Of a stretch of 57,168 nucleotides of DNA, positions 43,850-52,909 are shown piece after piece. This stretch comes from Chelatococcus albus. GTDB lineage: Bacteria > Pseudomonadota > Alphaproteobacteria > Rhizobiales > Beijerinckiaceae. The position numbers were made by a program, and so were the translations under genes. Below the pieces are notes generated by a model. The model was not told the origin of the DNA. It worked only from the letters and a program-made list of their open reading frames with translations, and ran no database searches. The stretch covers positions 1 through 57,168 of the forward strand of contig NZ_JASJEV010000017.1 of NCBI RefSeq assembly GCF_030067675.1. The letters run 5' to 3'. Position 1 is the stretch's first letter, and each line of letters starts with the position of its first letter.

Positions 43850-44689
43850 TCATCCGGCCCAAGTCGGGTCGCGCAGGAGGGTGGGCAGAGGTCTGACGTC
43901 CGCCGCGAGCGTCGGCAGGCAGCGCATCAGCCCCTGTGTGTAGGGATGGCGGGCGCGGGCGAGGGCGCCCGCCGACATCTCCTCGACCACGCGGCCCGCA
44001 TACATGACAAGCACGCGGTCGCAGAAGGAGGAGACGAGCTTCAGGTCGTGCGAGATGAAGATGAGGCCCATGCCGCGCGCACCGACGAGCTCGTCGAGAA
44101 TGCGCAGCACTTCCATCTGCACGGTCACGTCGAGCGCCGAGGTGGGCTCGTCGGCGATGAGCAGGTCGGGATCAGTGACGAGCATCATGGCGATCATGGC
44201 CCGCTGGCCCATGCCGCCCGACACCTCGTGCGGGTAGAGGGAGAAGACGCGCGCCGGATTGCGCATCTTCACGGCCTCGAGCATGGCGAATGCCTTGTCC
44301 CGCGCCTCGGCCCGGCCTGCCTTGCGGTGCGCCCGGTAGGCCTCGACGATCTGCTCGCCGATGGTCATGACCGGGTTGAGCGAGAACTTGGGGTCCTGCA
44401 TCACCATGGTCATGCGGCCGCCGCGCAGCGCCCTGAGCGTCCGACGCGGGGCGGTCAGGAGATCCGTGCCGTCGAAGACGAGGCGGTCCGCCCTCACCTC
44501 GCCCGGCGGCGGCGTGAGGCCGAGGATGGCGCGGCCAGTCTGCGACTTGCCGGAGCCCGACTCGCCGACGATGCCGAGCCGCTCGCGCCCGAGCGTGAAG
44601 GACAGGCCGCGCACCGCCTCCACCGTGCCCGTGCGCAGGTGGAAGCGGACCTTGAGGTTCTCGACCTCGAGCAGGGGCTTGCCGGTCAT
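43850..44689 (-). CDS. Peptide ABC transporter ATP-binding protein (DppD-like)
   Basis: 279-residue ABC ATPase. Walker [11 protein letters not shown] (Gln in place of the usual Thr after GKS), [20 protein letters not shown], signature [15 protein letters not shown] and Walker [13 protein letters not shown] with FISHDLKLV. The C-terminal [14 protein letters not shown] is the OligoHPY motif typical of peptide importers. The start overlaps the permease stop (ATGA). Pairs with the following ATPase to energise uptake. Confidence 0.9.
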   Translation of the reverse strand: MTGKPLLEVENLKVRFHLRTGTVEAVRGLSFTLGRERLGIVGESGSGKSQTGRAILGLTPPPGEVRADRLVFDGTDLLTAPRRTLRALRGGRMTMVMQDPKFSLNPVMTIGEQIVEAYRAHRKAGRAEARDKAFAMLEAVKMRNPARVFSLYPHEVSGGMGQRAMIAMMLVTDPDLLIADEPTSALDVTVQMEVLRILDELVGARGMGLIFISHDLKLVSSFCDRVLVMYAGRVVEEMSAGALARARHPYTQGLMRCLPTLAADVRPLPTLLRDPTWAG

Positions 44690-45618
44690 TTCGCCGCCTT
44701 CGGATCGAGGACGTCACGCAGGCCGTCGCCGAGCAGGTTGAAGCCCAGGCTGACGACGAAGATCGCAAGGCCGGGGAAGGCCGCGACCCACCACTGGTCG
44801 ATGACGTAGTGGCGTCCGGTGGCGATCATGGCGCCCCATTCCGGCAAGGGCGGCTGCGCCCCGAGGCCGAGGAAGCCGAGGCCGGCGGCAGTCAGGATGA
44901 TGCCCGCCATGTCGAGCGTCACGCGCACGATGACGGAGGACATGCACAGGGGCACGATGTGGTTGGCGATGATGCGCATGGGCGATGCGCCCTGCAGACG
45001 TACCGCGGCGATGAAGTCGCTGTTGCGGATCGTCAGCGTCTCGGCGCGCGCGATGCGCGCGTAGGGCGGCCAGGCCGTGATGGCGATGGCGATGACGGCG
45101 TTCTCGATGCCCGGCCCGAGCGCCGCCACGAAGGCGAGCGCCAGCACGAGCCGCGGGAAGGCGAGGAAGATGTCGGTGAGGCGCATCAGCGCCGTATCGA
45201 CGAGGCCGCCGAAATAGCCCGCCACGGTGCCGACGAGGAGGCCGACGGGCATGGCGATGATCGACACGAGCAGCACGACGCCGAGCGTGATGCGCGCCCC
45301 CGCGACGATGCGCGAGAAGATGTCGCGCGCCTGGTCGTCGGTGCCGAGCCAGTGTCCGGCAGTGCTAGGCGGCAGCAGGCGTTCCGTGCGCAGGTCGCCG
45401 CCGGACAGCGGCGGATGCGTTTCGAGAAGGGGGGCGAGGAGGGCCACCAGCACGAGCAACAGCACGACGGCGAGCCCGAGCATGGCGAGCGGATTGCGGG
45501 CAAAGGCGCGCCAGCCGAGATAGGCGCGCCCCAGGCGCGCCTGCAGGCGCGAGCCGGGCTCGGCGGACAGCAGCCAGGCACGCAGGCCAGCAGGGTTCGA
45601 GAGGGACGTCTCGGCCAT
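44686..45618 (-). CDS. Peptide ABC transporter permease (DppC-like)
   Basis: 310-residue inner-membrane protein with the OppC N-terminal helix (FARNPLAMLGLAVVLLLVLV), the LGTDDQARDIFSRIVAGARI motif and the EAA loop SDFIAAVRLQGASPMRIIANHIVP. The membrane segments and length are typical. Its start lies one base before the dppB end, so it is closely coupled. Substrate of the system (dipeptides, opines, nickel, glutathione) cannot be fixed from permeases alone. Confidence 0.92.
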   Translation of the reverse strand: MAETSLSNPAGLRAWLLSAEPGSRLQARLGRAYLGWRAFARNPLAMLGLAVVLLLVLVALLAPLLETHPPLSGGDLRTERLLPPSTAGHWLGTDDQARDIFSRIVAGARITLGVVLLVSIIAMPVGLLVGTVAGYFGGLVDTALMRLTDIFLAFPRLVLALAFVAALGPGIENAVIAIAITAWPPYARIARAETLTIRNSDFIAAVRLQGASPMRIIANHIVPLCMSSVIVRVTLDMAGIILTAAGLGFLGLGAQPPLPEWGAMIATGRHYVIDQWWVAAFPGLAIFVVSLGFNLLGDGLRDVLDPKAAK

Positions 45619-45619
45619 G

Positions 45620-46681
45620 TCAGCGGGTCCTCGGGTCGAGCAGGCGGTAGATGAGGTCCGAGAAGAGGTTGAGGAAGACGAAGACCGTGCCGATGATGAG
45701 CGTGCCGCCGAGCACCGCGTTCATGTCGGCGTTCTGCAGCGAGTGGGTGATGTACTGGCCGAGGCCCGGCCAGGCGAAGACCGTCTCGGTGAGCACCGAT
45801 CCCTCGAGCAGATGCGCGTAGGACAGGGCGACGACGGTCACGAGCGGCACGGCCGCATTGCGCAGGGCGTGCCGCCAGATGATCCGCGCCTCCGAGAGGC
45901 CCTTGACCCGGGCCGTCGTCACATATTCCTGCGCGAGCTCGCTGAGCATGAACGAGCGCGTCATGCGGCTGATGTAGGCGAGCGAGAAATAGCCGAGCAT
46001 CGCCGCCGGCAGGATGATGTGGGAGAAGGCGTTGCGAAACACCTCCCACTGCCCCTGCATGATGCTGTCGACGAGGATCATGCCGGTGACCGGTGTCACC
46101 AGATAGTCGTAGGTGATGTCGAGCCGACCCGGCCCGGAGACGAGGTCGAGCCTGGCGTAGAAGAGCAGAAGCCCCATGAGGCCGAGCCAGAAGATGGGCA
46201 CGGAGTAGCCGACGAGGCCGAGCACGCGCACAAACTGGTCGACGACGCTGCCGCGCTTGACTGCGGCGAGCACCCCGAGCGGGATGCCGGTGAGGATGCC
46301 GATCAGGACGCCCACGGTCGATAATTCGACGGTCGCGGGAAAGACGCGCGCGATGTCGGTCATCACCGGGTTGGTGGTGAGCACCGAGGTGCCAAAGTCG
46401 CCCGACAGCGCCTTGCGGCAATAGATGAGGAACTGCTGCAGGAACGGCAGGTCGAGGCCGAGCTCCTGGCGCACGCGCTCGTAGACGTGGGGCGGGGCCC
46501 GGTCGCCGACTACGGCGAGCACGGGATCGATCGGCACCACGCGCCCGATGAGGAAAGTGACGGCGAGAAGGCCCGCGAGCGTCACCGTCACCATCGCGAC
46601 GAAGCGCCCGGCGGCCCTCGCCAGGCGGAGAAGGGCGTCGAAACGCCCGTCCCCGCCCTGCACGGCCTGCGACGTAGCCAT
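45620..46681 (-). CDS. Peptide ABC transporter permease (DppB-like)
   Basis: 353-residue permease of the DppB/OppB type with about six helices. It shows the N-terminal FLIGRVVPIDPVLAVVGDRAP segment (shown in part in relatives) and the EAA motif QEYVTTARVKGLSEARIIWRH, then the end helix block LLEGSVLTETVFAWPGLGQ. A GTG four codons upstream (46693) is an alternative start; neither start has a strong ribosome-binding site. It lies 15 bases after the binding-protein gene. Confidence 0.92.
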   Translation of the reverse strand: MATSQAVQGGDGRFDALLRLARAAGRFVAMVTVTLAGLLAVTFLIGRVVPIDPVLAVVGDRAPPHVYERVRQELGLDLPFLQQFLIYCRKALSGDFGTSVLTTNPVMTDIARVFPATVELSTVGVLIGILTGIPLGVLAAVKRGSVVDQFVRVLGLVGYSVPIFWLGLMGLLLFYARLDLVSGPGRLDITYDYLVTPVTGMILVDSIMQGQWEVFRNAFSHIILPAAMLGYFSLAYISRMTRSFMLSELAQEYVTTARVKGLSEARIIWRHALRNAAVPLVTVVALSYAHLLEGSVLTETVFAWPGLGQYITHSLQNADMNAVLGGTLIIGTVFVFLNLFSDLIYRLLDPRTR

Positions 46682-46696
46682 GGAACAGGCCACGGA

Positions 46697-48292
46697 TCAG
46701 TTCTTGGTCGCGGTGGCGACGCTGTTCGTGTCGAAGGACGGCCCGAGAACGAAGTTCTCGACGTTCTTGCGCACGGCCGCCACCTCCGTCTGCTGGAACA
46801 TGACGACGTAGGGGCCGGTTTTCAGCACATCCTGTTGCAGGTCGCCGTAGAGCGCGGCGCGCTTGGCCGCGTCGCGCTCCAGCACCGCGGCCTCCGTGCG
46901 CTTGGTCAGCTCCGGAATGTCCCACGCGTTGCGCCAGGCCAGCGGCTTCGCCTTGGCGTCGTCGGCGTTGTTCGGGTTGGCAGCGAAGGTGTCGGCGTTG
47001 GTGTGCGGGTCCTGATAGTCCGCGCCCCACTGGCCGATGTAGATGTCGTGCGTGCGGGCACGATATTTGGTCAGGGTCTGCTTGCCGTCGCCCGGAATGA
47101 TCTCGAGCTTCACGCCGCCCTTGGCGAAGCTCTGCTGGATCGCCTCGGCCATGCCGGTGATCGGCTGGGTGGAGCGCACATCCATCGTCACCTTGAAGCC
47201 GTCCGGCAGGCCGGCCTTGGCGAGGAGCTCCTTGGCTTTCACGGGGTCGAACTTATAGGGCTTGCCGTCGATCGCGCCGAGGAAACCCTTGGGCAGGAAG
47301 GCCTGGTGCACGACGCCGAGGTTTTTCATGATCGTGTCGGCGATGGCGTCGTAGTCGACGAGATACTTGAGCGCCTCGCGCACCTCGGGCTTGGCGAGGT
47401 TCGGGTTCTTCTGGTTGAGGCCGAAATAATAGAGCGTGCCCTTCGGCGCCTTCTGCAGCCTGATGTCAGCCTTGGCCGAGACCGCCGAGAGCTCCTCCGG
47501 GCCGAGGTTGCGCGCGATGTCGATGTCGCCCTTCTCGAGGAGGAGGCGCTGGGTCGCTGTCACGGGCAGGTGGCGATAGATGACGCGCGCGAGCGGCGCC
47601 TTCGTGCCGGAGTAATTGTCGTTGCGCTCGAGCACGACCGCCTCGTTCGGCCGCCACTCGCGGATCTTGAAGGGACCGGAACCGGCGAAGTTCGTCTTCA
47701 GCCAGCCATTGCCGAGGTCGCCGTCCTTCTCGTGCGCCATCACGAGCTTCTTGTCGACCACGGAGGCGACGGTGGCGGTGAGGCAGTAGAGCACGAAGGA
47801 CGGCGCGTAGGGCTTGTCGAGCTCCATGGAGAAGCTCATGGGCCCTGTCTCCTTGATCTTGTCCTTGACGTTGCCCTTGTTCAGGCCGAACTGGCCGATG
47901 ATGAAGGCGGGCGACTTGTCGAGGAGGACGGCGCGCTGCAGGGAGAAGACCACGTCCTCGGCCGTGATGGGATTGCCGGAGGCGAACTTCTTGCCCTCGC
48001 GGATCTTGAACGCCATGGTCCTGCCGTCCTCGGACATGGTCCAGGACTCGGCCACCACGCCGAAGACCTTCGACACGTCGTTGTAGTCGTAGCCGATCAG
48101 GCGCTCGTAGACGTTGCCGTTGATCTCGGCGGTCGAGAACTCGAAGGCCTCGGCGGGGTCGAGCGTGATGATGTCGTCGATCTGCCAGGCCATGACGAGC
48201 GTGTCCTTCGGCGTCGCGGCCTCAGCCGAAAGACCTACTCCCGCCACGGCGACAAACAGCGCCGCCGCGGCTGCGCTCCGCAAGAGTTTCAT
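46697..48292 (-). CDS. Peptide ABC transporter substrate-binding protein (DppA-like, SBP_bac_5)
   Basis: 531-residue periplasmic receptor. Signal peptide about 1-25 (ending LSAEA). It has the SBP_bac_5 marks ITLDPAEAFEFSTAEINGNVYE (in part), LIGYDY, WTMSEDGRTMAFKIREGKKFASG and NPITAEDVVFSLQR, and the late QWGADYQDPHTNADTF. First gene of the five-gene operon SBP-permease-permease-ATPase-ATPase. Substrate unknown; the family binds peptides, but also other compounds. Confidence 0.92.
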   Translation of the reverse strand: MKLLRSAAAAALFVAVAGVGLSAEAATPKDTLVMAWQIDDIITLDPAEAFEFSTAEINGNVYERLIGYDYNDVSKVFGVVAESWTMSEDGRTMAFKIREGKKFASGNPITAEDVVFSLQRAVLLDKSPAFIIGQFGLNKGNVKDKIKETGPMSFSMELDKPYAPSFVLYCLTATVASVVDKKLVMAHEKDGDLGNGWLKTNFAGSGPFKIREWRPNEAVVLERNDNYSGTKAPLARVIYRHLPVTATQRLLLEKGDIDIARNLGPEELSAVSAKADIRLQKAPKGTLYYFGLNQKNPNLAKPEVREALKYLVDYDAIADTIMKNLGVVHQAFLPKGFLGAIDGKPYKFDPVKAKELLAKAGLPDGFKVTMDVRSTQPITGMAEAIQQSFAKGGVKLEIIPGDGKQTLTKYRARTHDIYIGQWGADYQDPHTNADTFAANPNNADDAKAKPLAWRNAWDIPELTKRTEAAVLERDAAKRAALYGDLQQDVLKTGPYVVMFQQTEVAAVRKNVENFVLGPSFDTNSVATATKN

Positions 48293-48495
48293 GCGCTATA
48301 CTCCCCTCTGCCCCTGCCGCGACGCGGATGATGCGCGCGGCAAATCAGCGGGCGAGCTTGGCGCAGCGGATCGGGGGATGTCGAGTCCGCCGGCGCGGAT
48401 GCGTGAGGACGAAGCCCCTTGGTGGCTGCATACCTCGCCGTCCTCGCCTCGCACGGCGCAGCGCCCGGGCGGCGCGCCGTGCGAGGGCAGGGGGC

Positions 48496-48897
48496 TCATG
48501 CTGCGGCCGGTGCGGAACGCCTGAGCCCGATAAACTCGGCCTCGGCGAAGAGCGCCACGACGAGCGCCTGGGCGACGACGAAGGCCTGGCCCCAGATGTT
48601 CGGGACGATCCATCCGCCGGCGATGAGCAGAAGGCTCTCCGCCGCCCACAGGCCGTTGCAGGCGATGATGACCCAGACGGCGGCGCGTGACAGACGCCTC
48701 CGCGCCGCGGCGACGGCGACGAACGCCGCGAAGGGCAGGAGTGCGAGCCCGGCGTGGCGCAGGAGTGCCGCCGGCAGGCCGGGCGGGCCGGCGAGGACAT
48801 CGGCGCCGGCGAGCATGACGAGGCCGGCGATGGTGCTCGTCGCGGCGTCGGCGAAGAGCACGCGGCGCAGGAAGTTCGGCGTGTCGAAGAAAGACAT
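48496..48897 (-). CDS. Small conserved membrane protein
   Basis: 133-residue protein with about four hydrophobic segments: ATSTIAGLVMLAGADVLAGP, LALLPFAAFVAVAAA, AVWVIIACNGLWAAESLLLI and FVVAQALVVALFAEAEF. Its N-terminus MSFFDTPNFLRRVLFADA suggests a cytoplasmic amphipathic start. I do not know a functional family. It lies 24 bases downstream of the NTF2-like gene on the same strand, so the two should be co-transcribed, both facing the XRE regulator. Confidence 0.75.
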   Translation of the reverse strand: MSFFDTPNFLRRVLFADAATSTIAGLVMLAGADVLAGPPGLPAALLRHAGLALLPFAAFVAVAAARRRLSRAAVWVIIACNGLWAAESLLLIAGGWIVPNIWGQAFVVAQALVVALFAEAEFIGLRRSAPAAA

Positions 48898-48921
48898 GGC
48901 GAGGGTCCCTCGTCTGGCGGT

Positions 48922-49296
48922 TCACTGGTCGGAAGGCGAGGCGGGTGCCTCGTCCAGGAAGCCGGTGACGGCCTGCAGGCGGCCATCGGCGACGATGGCG
49001 AAGTCGGTGCCCTTCACGAGCGCCGGCCCGTCGGCCGGCGCGAGTTCCCAGGAGAAGCGAATGTGGTCGGCGACGGCCTCGACCGGGCTCGTGCGGCGGA
49101 AGTGGTGGTTGGGAAAGCGCTCCTGCACGCCGGCGATCAGGGCGTCGATACCCGACGGGCCCTCGCCCTGCATCAGGGGATCGCGGTAGCGCGCGCCCTC
49201 GGTCCAGATGCCGGCGATGAGCTCGCGGCGGCGCGCGGCGTCGGTCTCGTTCCACGCGGCGATGTAACGGTCGGCGAGATTGTCGAGCGCGGTCAT
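48922..49296 (-). CDS. NTF2-like (SnoaL-type) protein
   Basis: 124-residue protein with an NTF2/SnoaL alpha+beta cone fold: LADRYIAAWNETDAARRREL at the start, WTEGARYRDPLMQGEGPSGIDALI in the middle, and the final AIVADGRLQAVTGFLD strand pair. Such proteins act as small enzymes or ligand binders; no function is predictable. I chose ATG 49296 (MTALDN) because GGAG lies seven bases upstream, inside the codons of a longer alternative start (49308). Divergent from an XRE regulator over a 17-bp palindrome. Confidence 0.85.
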   Translation of the reverse strand: MTALDNLADRYIAAWNETDAARRRELIAGIWTEGARYRDPLMQGEGPSGIDALIAGVQERFPNHHFRRTSPVEAVADHIRFSWELAPADGPALVKGTDFAIVADGRLQAVTGFLDEAPASPSDQ

Positions 49297-49401
49297 GTGC
49301 GGCTCCATATCGGGCGGGGGATGCGGGGCAGTGGGCTCGTCCCGGCATCGGACGTTCCCGCTGCCTGGACGCAGGATCACGCAGCCTGCGACCCGTGGTC
49401 G

Positions 49402-49418
49402 ATTACCTCCGAGGTAAT
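49402..49418. promoter_or_regulatory. Perfect palindrome ATTACCTC-C-GAGGTAAT between divergent genes
   Basis: Two exact 8-bp arms around one central C, 36 bases before the XRE gene and 105 bases before the NTF2-like gene. It is the obvious operator for the neighbouring HTH protein, controlling both promoters. The symmetry and position are directly visible; the binding partner is inferred. Confidence 0.75.
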
Positions 49419-49453
49419 TGGAGCCGCTGTCGCGCCCCGGTAAGGTCGGGAAC

Positions 49454-50257
49454 ATGACGCAATCCGCACGACCGATCGGCGAGCACCTGCGCGAATGGCG
49501 GCAGCGCCGGCGCATGAGCCAGCTCGAGCTCGCCTGCGAGGCCGAGATATCGACGCGGCATCTGAGCTTTCTCGAAACCGGGCGCGCCCAGCCGAGCCGG
49601 GACATGGTGCTGCATCTCGCCGAGCGGCTCGACGTGCCGCTGCGCGAGCGCAATCAGCTCCTGCTGGCGGCGGGTTATGCGCCGGCCTTTCCGGAACGGC
49701 CCCTCGACGCCCCGGCGCTGCAGGCGGCGCGGCGTGCCGTCGACCTCGTGCTTGCCGGGCACGAGCCCTATCCGGCGCTCGCTGTCGACCGGCACTGGAC
49801 CCTCGTTGCCGCCAATGCCGCCGTGCCGCCGCTCCTCGCCGGCGCCGCCCCGGAGCTCCTCGCGCCGCCTGTCAACGTGCTGCGCCTCAGCCTGCATCCC
49901 GCAGGTCTCGCGCCACGCATCGCCAATCTGGGGGAATGGCGGGGGCATCTCCTCGATCGCCTGCGCCGCCAGATCGAGCTGACTGGAGACGCGGTGCTCG
50001 CGGCTCTCATGCACGAGCTTGCTGGCTATCCGACGCCGGCTGCGCGCAGATCCGGCCTGCTGGCGCCGGCGGACGGCTATGCCGGCGTGGTCGTGCCGCT
50101 GCGGCTCGAAACCGACGATGGCGTGCTCGCCTTCTTCAGCACGACGACGGTCTTCGGCACGCCCGTCGACATCACCTTGTCCGAGCTCGCCATCGAAGCC
50201 TTCTTCCCGGCCGACGCGGTGACCGCCGAGGCGCTGCGGCGCGCGGCGAGGCGGTGA
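49454..50257 (+). CDS. XRE regulator with MmyB-like ligand-binding domain
   Basis: 267-residue regulator. N-terminal HTH about 8-65 (EHLREWRQRRRMSQLELACE, then STRHLSFLETGRAQPSRDMV and LAERLDVPLRERNQLLLAAGYAP-like end). The C-terminal MmyB-like PAS-type domain has YPALAVDRHWTLVAANAAV and VNVLRLSLHPAGLAPRI. Proteins of this type usually control an adjacent divergent oxidoreductase or small enzyme; here the partner is an NTF2-like protein. A perfect palindrome sits in its promoter. The ligand is unknown, possibly lipophilic as in MmyB relatives. Confidence 0.9.
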   Translation: MTQSARPIGEHLREWRQRRRMSQLELACEAEISTRHLSFLETGRAQPSRDMVLHLAERLDVPLRERNQLLLAAGYAPAFPERPLDAPALQAARRAVDLVLAGHEPYPALAVDRHWTLVAANAAVPPLLAGAAPELLAPPVNVLRLSLHPAGLAPRIANLGEWRGHLLDRLRRQIELTGDAVLAALMHELAGYPTPAARRSGLLAPADGYAGVVVPLRLETDDGVLAFFSTTTVFGTPVDITLSELAIEAFFPADAVTAEALRRAARR

Positions 50258-50281
50258 GGGCGAGGGCGGGGCCGGTCGCCT

Positions 50282-51349
50282 TCAGTGATCTCGCCTGGAT
50301 CTGCGCCGCGGCGCGGCGGGCGCCGTGGTGCCGCGCTCCACCAGCGAAAAGCCGACGTCGACCACTGCCGGCTCGGCCCCCGCGGCCGCCTCGTCCAGAA
50401 GCGTCACCAACAGCTCGCCGGTGCGCTGGCCGATGAGATGGGCGTCGACCCGGATGGTGGTCAGCGCCGGCACGACCTGGCGGCCGATGTCGAAATCGCC
50501 GAAGCCGACGAGCGAGAGATCCTGAGGCACGCGGATGCCGCGGCGGTGGCATTCCATCAGCACGCCCACGGCCGAGAGGTCGGACACGGCGAACACGGCT
50601 TCGACGTCCGGAGCACGGTCGAGGAGGACGCCGAGCGCCCGCGCGCCATGATCGAAGGAGGCGGGCACGTCGCCGTGCTGGACGACGAGCCCGCCGCCGA
50701 TCCCGGCCTCCCGCAGCACGGCAGCGAAGCCGGCGAGCCTGTCCTCGCCGCGGAAATCGCGCGCCTCGCCGGTGGTGCTCGGCCCCACGGCGGCGATGTG
50801 GCGATGGCCGAGCGACAGGAGATAGCGGGCGGCGGCACGGCCGGCCTCATAGTTGGAGAAGCCGACGGCATGGTTGATGGGATGAGCGGGCGTCTCCCAG
50901 ATCTCGACGACGGGCACGTCGGCGCGCAGGAGAAGCTGGCTCGCTGCCTTGGTGTGCACCGTGCCGGCGACGACGATGGCGTCGGGCCGGCGCGGCAGCA
51001 TGGCGCGGATCAGCCGCTCCTCCTCCTCGATGCGGTAGGTCGTGTAGCCGATGAGGAGTTGGTAGTCAGCCGCGCGCAGCGCCTCCGTCAGCCCCTGTGC
51101 CGTGTCGGCGAAGTTGACGTTCGTGAGCGTCGGCAGGATGGCCGTGACGAAGTTCGTGCGCTGCGACGACAGGCTGCCGGCAATCCGGTTCGGCAGGTAG
51201 CCGAGCTGCTCGATGGCGGCGAGCACGCGGCTGCGCGTCTCCTCGGAGACGAGCTCCGGGTCGGCAAGCACGCGCGAGACCGTCATCGTCGACACGCCGG
51301 CGAGACGCGAGACGTCGCGCATGGTCGGCTTGCGCAGCATGGACGTCAC
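50282..51349 (-). CDS. LacI-family (GntR-like) transcriptional regulator
   Basis: 355-residue repressor. The N-terminal HTH and hinge (RDVSRLAGVSTMTVSRVLAD then GYLPNRIAGSLSSQRTN) is followed by the periplasmic-binding-protein-like effector domain, with FVTAILPTLTNVNFADTAQG, SNYEAGRAAARYLLSLGHRHIA and VFAVSDLSAVGVLMECHRRG. The closest known theme is the gluconate regulator GntR, which fits the GntR-type operator 1.5 kb upstream and the idonate/gluconate dehydrogenases. It would repress the idn and ABC genes until a sugar acid binds. Confidence 0.92.
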   Translation of the reverse strand: MTSMLRKPTMRDVSRLAGVSTMTVSRVLADPELVSEETRSRVLAAIEQLGYLPNRIAGSLSSQRTNFVTAILPTLTNVNFADTAQGLTEALRAADYQLLIGYTTYRIEEEERLIRAMLPRRPDAIVVAGTVHTKAASQLLLRADVPVVEIWETPAHPINHAVGFSNYEAGRAAARYLLSLGHRHIAAVGPSTTGEARDFRGEDRLAGFAAVLREAGIGGGLVVQHGDVPASFDHGARALGVLLDRAPDVEAVFAVSDLSAVGVLMECHRRGIRVPQDLSLVGFGDFDIGRQVVPALTTIRVDAHLIGQRTGELLVTLLDEAAAGAEPAVVDVGFSLVERGTTAPAAPRRRSRRDH

Positions 51350-51361
51350 GATCGAGCCCCC

Positions 51362-51688
51362 TCAGGCCGCTTCCGCCCGCCTGTAGACCACGTGGTAGAA
51401 GCGGCCCTCAAACATCTTCATGAGTTCGTCCGTCTCGGCCCGCGCCTTCGTGCGGATCGGCGAGGCGAGGGCCTCGTCGATCGCCGCGAGCGAGGGATAG
51501 TCGATCTCCTGCATCATGGCGATCGGCGGCGCATCGCCGTCCGGCCGCACGGCGCGCAGGACACGCACGGCCCGTGCGTGAGGCATCTGCCGCCACAGGG
51601 GCAGGAGGCGCTCCTCCACGACGCGGAAGAATTCCTCTTCGCGGCCCGCGTGAATCTTGCCCTCGAAGACGGCGCAACGGGTGAACAT
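51362..51688 (-). CDS. Small dimeric alpha/beta-barrel-like (NIPSNAP/EthD-type) protein
   Basis: 108-residue protein: MFTRCAVFEGKIHAGREEEF, RVLRAVRPDGDAPPIAMMQE, and the C-terminal ETDELMKMFEGRFYHVVYRR. The beta-alpha-beta pattern of about 100 residues resembles dimeric ferredoxin-like proteins (NIPSNAP, EthD, Dabb). The ATG at 51688 has GAGAGG about 9 bases upstream; a longer frame begins five codons earlier. It lies between the LacI gene and the L-idonate 5-dehydrogenase gene, same strand (38 bases after the latter), hence part of that operon. Function unknown; a mutarotase or lactone role is only a guess. Confidence 0.7.
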   Translation of the reverse strand: MFTRCAVFEGKIHAGREEEFFRVVEERLLPLWRQMPHARAVRVLRAVRPDGDAPPIAMMQEIDYPSLAAIDEALASPIRTKARAETDELMKMFEGRFYHVVYRRAEAA

Positions 51689-51726
51689 GGCATCCTCTCG
51701 CATGGGACGAGGCGGCGTCGCGCCTC

Positions 51727-52764
51727 TCAGAAATGCAGGTGCACCTTGAGCGAGCGCCGGCGATCAGCGGCGAGCGCGAAGGCCTCGTCGGCGCGGCTCA
51801 CCGGCAGCTCCGCCGACAGGATTGGCCCGACGTCGACGAGCCCCTTCGCCAGGAGATCGACCGCGGTCGCGAATTCCTCGTGGAAGCGGAAGGCTCCGAC
51901 GAGGTCGATCTCGCGCGCCATGAGCTGGTTGACCGGCACCGGAACCTCGCCCGGCGGCATCATGCCGAGCTGGACGATCCGCCCGCCGGGGCGCACGACC
52001 CTGAACAGGGAGGCGAGCGCCGACGGCGCCCCCGTCGCCTCGAAGGCGACGTCGAAGAAACCCTTGTCGACCTCGTAGCGGGCGAGCCGCTCCGGCTCGC
52101 CGGCCACGTTGATTCCCTCGTCGACGCCGCAGGCGCGGGCGACCGCAAGTGGCTCGTCGACGAGGTCGGTGATGGCGATGAAGGCCGCGCCCGCCCGGCG
52201 CGCCACGAGGGCGCAGAGCATGCCGATCGGCCCGGCGCCGGCAATCAGCACGCGGCGGCCCAGGAGGTCGCCGGCGCGGCGCGCGGCGTGCACCGCCACG
52301 GCGAGCGGCTCGGCTGAGGCCGCAACGCGCATGGGCATCGTCGGCGGCACCTTGGCGCATTGGTCGGCGCGGGCGACGACCGTCTCGCTGAAGGCGCCCT
52401 GGACGTGGGGGAAGATCGCGGCGCTGCCGAAGAAACGCATGTGCCGGCACAGGTTGCTCCGGCCGGTGCGGCAGTAGTCGCAGGAACGGCAAGGCCGGCT
52501 CGGGTTGATCGCCACCCGGTCACCCGGCGCGAGCCCGTCGACGCGCGTGCCGACGCATTCGATCTCGCCCGCCACCTCGTGGCCGAGGATCAGGGGCTCC
52601 CGCAAGGAGAAATCGCCGACGCGGCCCTTGAAGTAGTAGGAGAGGTCCGAGCCGCAGATGCCGCCCGCACCGATGCGCAGCTTCACCTCGCCCGCCCCGG
52701 GGGCGGCCTCGGCGACGGTCTCGATCCTCAGATCCCTGGCGGCGTGCAGGACTGCGGCGCGCAT
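51727..52764 (-). CDS. Zinc-dependent L-idonate 5-dehydrogenase-type enzyme
   Basis: 345-residue medium-chain dehydrogenase. Catalytic zinc: GGICGSDLSYY (Cys) and ILGHEVAGE (His/Glu). Structural zinc: CRSCDYCRTGRSNLC. NAD(P): LIAGAGPIGMLCALVARRAG. The ICGSDLSYY-FKGRVGDF arrangement is characteristic of L-idonate 5-dehydrogenase (IdnD), which converts L-idonate to 5-ketogluconate. Its divergent neighbour is a gluconate 5-dehydrogenase homologue, the second step of the same pathway. ATG 52764 has GGAGGAGAC. A related polyol/sugar-acid substrate is possible. Confidence 0.88.
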   Translation of the reverse strand: MRAAVLHAARDLRIETVAEAAPGAGEVKLRIGAGGICGSDLSYYFKGRVGDFSLREPLILGHEVAGEIECVGTRVDGLAPGDRVAINPSRPCRSCDYCRTGRSNLCRHMRFFGSAAIFPHVQGAFSETVVARADQCAKVPPTMPMRVAASAEPLAVAVHAARRAGDLLGRRVLIAGAGPIGMLCALVARRAGAAFIAITDLVDEPLAVARACGVDEGINVAGEPERLARYEVDKGFFDVAFEATGAPSALASLFRVVRPGGRIVQLGMMPPGEVPVPVNQLMAREIDLVGAFRFHEEFATAVDLLAKGLVDVGPILSAELPVSRADEAFALAADRRRSLKVHLHF

Positions 52765-52809
52765 GTCTCCTCCCCCTCGCGGGCCGTCTCTTGTGCCGGC
52801 CTCTTGTCT

Positions 52810-52823
52810 TGTTACCGATAACA
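52810..52823. promoter_or_regulatory. GntR/IdnR-type operator TGTTA-CCGA-TAACA
   Basis: TGTTACCGATAACA is a perfect 5-bp inverted repeat around CCGA, matching in form the ATGTTACC-GTAACAT operators of the LacI-family gluconate regulators GntR/IdnR of E. coli. It lies between the divergent idnD-like and SDR genes. A second, larger inverted repeat frames it: TCTTGTGCC (52789-52797) and its complement GGCACAAGA (52836-52844). Likely target of the nearby LacI-family protein. Confidence 0.7.
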
Positions 52824-52909
52824 TGCATGATCGCGGGCACAAGAGGGAAAGCGCACGGCGCGGCGCGGCAGCGGCGCGTGACAGAAGGCGTCTTCTTTCG
52901 GGAGGAACG

